Assembly: GCF_047663525.1 (NCBI RefSeq)
Contig: NC_092587.1
Span: forward strand, 39,919,001 to 39,983,000
Direction of reading: 5' to 3'
From: Anas platyrhynchos
Lineage: Eukaryota > Chordata > Aves > Anseriformes > Anatidae
Length of the DNA stretch: 64,000 nt
Position numbers and translations under genes: made by a program. Shown in pieces: positions 60,051-64,000 of this stretch (the stretch's first letter is position 1; the number at the start of each line of letters is the position of its first letter). The notes under the pieces were generated by a model. It was not told the DNA's origin. It did no database searches and saw only the letters and a program-made list of their open reading frames with translations.

Positions 60051-63000
60051 CCAAAGTGCAGCCCACCCCAAAAAATGGCACGTGTGGGTTGTGCAAGGGC
60101 CGTGCTGGCCGTGGGCATCGGCTTCTTGAACTGGGAAGACCACAGAAGGGCAGGAAGGTGGCGAGCCATGGGCAGGGGGAACACAAAGGCAAATTGAGGC
60201 AATGGGGAGCCCAACGTTGAGGTGTGGGGAGGAGGCAGCACCGCCAAGGCTGTGGGGTCTCTGCCACGTTGCTCTGACTGGCTACGAACAGGAATGAGTG
60301 CAATTTCGAGGCTCTCTGGTGAAATACACCTTATTTTCCCCCAATTCACAGGCCTCTCGGGCAGCATGCCCGCTGCGGGTACGTCTGTCTCCAAGGAAAT
60401 GGGAACAGAGCATCCCTGTTGCTCGCCGGCTGGAAATATAAAACAATAATACTGCTTGCTCAGCCCAGGCTCAACGGGAGGATGAAAGGATGTCACAGTA
60501 CGGGGAAGAAAACCCAGCCTTTTGAGGGCTTGCCCACTGAGAGAGGAAACTTTCCCTTGGCTCTGCCACCGAAGGGGACAAGGGACCGGTGCCTGGTGGG
60601 ACCCAGCTTCTCCCACACAAAGGGCGGACGTGGTGCAGCGCTGCACTGAAGCGTGGCTTTGCCCAGTTGAGACAGGTCTGCTAAAAATAATAGGAATCAC
60701 AGGCAGTTGCACTAACAGACTTGGAAGCTGTGACTCAGGAAGGTCCCTCAGGTCCCCTCCTGTCTGATTCTTTGAAGGAGACAGTAATTTCTCAGCTTGC
60801 CTCGTACCTCGGGGTCTGTAGTCTGGTCGGATATGGGGAAGCCACTTCCCTAATTCCTGACACAGATGGGATGCTCCCACAGACCCCTCTGCTGCTCCAG
60901 GCTGCCTGCTCAGGCTCCAGATGACAACATATTTATAGCATTTTTATTAGTCACCGCTCAGATACAATAACCAGCCACAGCGTGTCTGGCGGGGTGAGGA
61001 GGTGGGGACAGCTGCCTGGGGACCGGGGCTGCTGCAGGGAGCTCCGGCTGTGCTGCGGTGGGACAACACGTTTCCTGAGAGCAGCTTTCACTGGCAGCAC
61101 GGAGCGTGTACCACGTTCTCCATGTGTGAAGCAGAGACCTGGGTGCAAAAGGCTCTGAAAGGCTCTTTTGAGTTCAGAGGTCTCAGTCAAGCAAGACCCC
61201 TACGCCTGCTGAATGGTTGCTGGGCTTTGGGGGCACCGGGGCCAGCTCTGTACATGTATATATGTATATGTGCACACATTGTTTCCCTGATAAAAGCAAA
61301 GCAAACGAATGAAACAGCACAGCCGCACAGCCTCCCTTAAATGCACTTCAGGCTGTATGATAAAAAGGGCAGAGCGCTGCCGTTAGGCTGAAGGTGCCTC
61401 TTTATTATGCAGCAAAGTAATTATTTCCCTGTCAGTAGATAGGACTCCAGCCACTTGGCACTTTCTTACATGCCATTTTCAAATCCAAAAGAGCAACTTG
61501 GGATTTTGTGATAATTCAAGCAATCAGATGAGCTCATGCACATGGCATTCATTCACTAGAAACGCCACACAGATCCCATTCAGCCTCAGCACTCGTAAAT
61601 CCATGTGACACTTTTATCTATTTATAAACTTTTAACAGCAGGTTATGATTGTTATGCAAGCCATTTTCCAGGGATTAATAAGCAGCTTGTGTTGATGGCA
61701 GCGAGAAGGGCCATTAACTGCTCTGGGATGGTCATTAATCTGTAGTAAATGCTCAGCATCTGGATCGTTTCTGCGTAATTAAATAATCAATACTGCCTTT
61801 TGATTCAAATAACTGGAGAATTGTATTTCAAATTTATCTTGGCTAAGGGTGTTCTTAATTCTTTTAGTTTACAGCAGGGCAGGAAACAGCCACATGGGTA
61901 AGTGAGAGCTACTCTGGGTGTGACCGGGTCTTAAATCATCAGCTTTTCCATACAAAACATCCCAACTGATCAAAACATTGTTCAAAACAACTACCAAAAC
62001 ATATTAACTGGACTAAATGCTGAAAAAAAGGTCGCAAATTTGTTCTTCTTTTTGCGTTAATATCAAGGTCTTTCATTATTTGAATAAAATTATGACTCCA
62101 AGTGACCCAATGCTCGGAGGTAGACTGGCAGAACAAAAATAGTCAAACAGAAACCCCCCTGCCCGGCCATCTCTAGAAAAGTCCCTTGGATTCACTACTT
62201 ATCCTGCTGCCATGACCTCTGCACCCTCGGACTGGCGTGGCTGTGCTCCTTGGTTCTCTTTCCTCTCCTCACTTTCTCTCACTGGGGCATAAGTCACTTT
62301 TCTGGTTTTGTTTAATTCTCGTCTTTGCTGCTGAATGCAGCGATCTGCAGAGGTGCTGACAGATAAAAGTGACAGTGCCCACTGCAAACCACACTGCCAC
62401 CGTGCTGCTGCCAGCTCTGCGGAGAGCTGGGGAAATGCCTGGGGAGGTAGAGGTCATCACAGCTGGCAGGCTGCAAGTGGGAGAGGAAAACATGACTTTC
62501 AGAAGAGAGAAGGAGACTTAGTGTATCATCTCGGGATCATATGCCAATTCCCATTCTTCTGAGCTATCTTTTCACCAATCCGCACCTTGGCATAAGGACA
62601 CGGTGAACAAATAACAGCTCACCTTCACTGCTGGTGGGGTTGAAGCTGAGAAAAAAACAAGCACTCACACAGTCAGATATCTATTCATATTTTGAGGCTG
62701 GGAAGACAAGAGGAAGATTTTGCAAGAAATGGAGAGGAATATCACTGACTCAATAGCAGAGCTTTCAGATGTAGCTAGCACTTGCAAAGTTAGGCATGAA
62801 GAGATAAGGGAAAGGGGACGGTGGTCATCATAAATTCAGCTCAGCTAAGAGCTAGCTGAGTTTACAAGAGCAGGGGCTTCCCTTTAAAAGAGAGAGAGCA
62901 GAAATAGAACACACGCTGAACCCTGAAGAGGAACAAGGAGGTAGAAGATGAGAGGACTGCACACCATAAGAGCATCTGAAAGGGTTAGCTGGAAAACCAC

Positions 63001-64000
63001 AGTAAAGACAATTTGGTGCAGAAGGAAGAACCCAGGACAAGAAGGAAGAAACAGCAGATAAAACATAAAGTCAACAGATTTGTCTGTGGAAAACCTTGCT
63101 GCAATAAAATTGCTGTCACCAAGAAAGGGATGAGAGCCAAATGGGGAAGGAATTCAGTGTCATTATGAAATCAAAGCAGCAGGTTTAGATCAAAAGGTCT
63201 CTGGCGCAGGGGACATGTCTGAACATGCATCACACAGTGATGGACAGGATGGGGCTTTTGTCTTGACTTTAGCCCCTGGGTGTTGTCAGAAAGCAAACAA
63301 CACACCACAGAAACTGTGCCAGGGCCTGAGTGTGCAGCTGAGCGTGGTCGGGATGGATGTGTCAGGAGGCAGGCAGGGGGAAGGCAGGGGTGAGGAAGGA
63401 GGTGGAAGAGAATGCCTAAATCAGAGTACTCGTCCAAAGCCTCAGAGGGGAAGAGAGTCAAGTGGGGATTGGAAAATGATCACTTGTCTGCTTTAGGTCT
63501 CCCACGTAGTGCAGGGAGCAATCACACATCCCCAAAGGTGCAGCAGGGGCTGTTAACAGAGGTTTCCCCCATGTCTCACCATCTACCCCGTTCAGGTCAC
63601 ACCTAACATCACGCCAGAGCTGGTCTAAGGGCTCCAGGCTCCCCAGGGTGTCCTGTCACTGTGGCCAGCCCGTGGGAGAGTGCTGCAGGGGACACAGCAC
63701 TGAGGGCACAGGGCTGGGGCTGCTGCTCCCCAGGTCAGGGCAGCAGAAGCATCCTCAGTCCCCATCCTCCCTGAATTTCCCCCCGAAAGGTTTTGAAATT
63801 ATTTTAACCTCATACCTGAGCAGCCAGGCTTGGAGCGCTGAGGTTTTTTAGGAATTCACACCAGTGCCGGTGTGTTTTATTCTGCAAAGCACAGATAAAA
63901 CGCTCCCTCGGTCTATTTTTCTCTTGTACTAGAATCCAGGCATTATTATGCAAATTTCCACTATAGCAAAATTACAGCAGAATAAATAGCTCTGCTATAC
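60051..64000. other. Gene-free right flank
   Basis: No supported exon. The longest open frame (301 aa, minus, 59975-60880) is unbroken by chance in GC-rich DNA and shows no family motif. Around 61400-61860 the sequence is AT-rich with several TAATTA/ATTAAT-type motifs and no repeat character, as in some conserved regulatory elements. An octamer ATGCAAAT lies near 63949-63956. Dinucleotide TA/TG repeats lie at 61250-61275. Confidence 0.45.

Noticed and set aside
59975-60880. A 301-aa minus-strand open frame right of KRR1
   Set aside because: No recognisable domain, composition typical of GC-rich noncoding DNA, and no splice context.

Overview
This is bird nuclear DNA. CR1 non-LTR retrotransposon pieces with the ATTCTATGATTCT-type 3' tail occur throughout, fossil LTRs of an avian family are present, and the host genes have short spliced exons with CpG-island promoters. 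Gene order matches the KRR1-GLIPR1 locus of vertebrates (human chromosome 12q21). The species cannot be read from the window.

Layout: (1) 1-2792, the left flank, with an orphan CpG island at about 930-1450. (2) 2793-9012, minus strand, a six-exon gene for a 303-aa membrane/coiled-coil protein of the RIC3/CCDC107 family. (3) 9248-16624, plus strand, a GLIPR1L2-like CAP-domain gene that shares a CpG-island promoter with the previous gene. (4) 16625-23391, AT-rich intergenic DNA with CR1 and LTR fossils. (5) 23392-29133, a GLIPR1-like gene ('B'). (6) 31275-37938, the best GLIPR1 candidate ('C'). (7) 38655-41608, a nearly complete CR1 ORF2. (8) 42555-49247, a third GLIPR1-like gene ('D') with a mariner in its first intron. 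(9) 54666-59758, minus strand, KRR1 with all ten coding exons. (10) 59760-64000, a CpG island and gene-free flank.

The most interesting item is gene D. Its upstream region, exon 1 and first half of intron 1 are a copy of gene B. The rest of intron 1, exons 2-6 and the 3' flank are a copy of gene C. Both outer edges can be read: a tandem duplication joined the downstream flank of C to the upstream flank of B at about 41698/41699. A deletion of about 8.8 kb then fused the first intron of B' to that of C' at 45231-45240. The result is an open 265-aa chimeric CAP gene with intact splice sites, under B-type 5' control and with C-type protein. The CR1 and the mariner each have an empty site in the other copy, so both inserted after the duplication.

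All four CAP genes share the same six-exon plan (phases 0,0,2,1,1): signal peptide and start of CAP, an invariant 246-bp CAP exon, the CNY exon, a cysteine-rich exon, a 27-bp micro-exon, and a transmembrane tail. They encode predicted type I membrane CAP proteins. KRR1 is an unrelated ribosome-biogenesis factor that serves as a synteny anchor.
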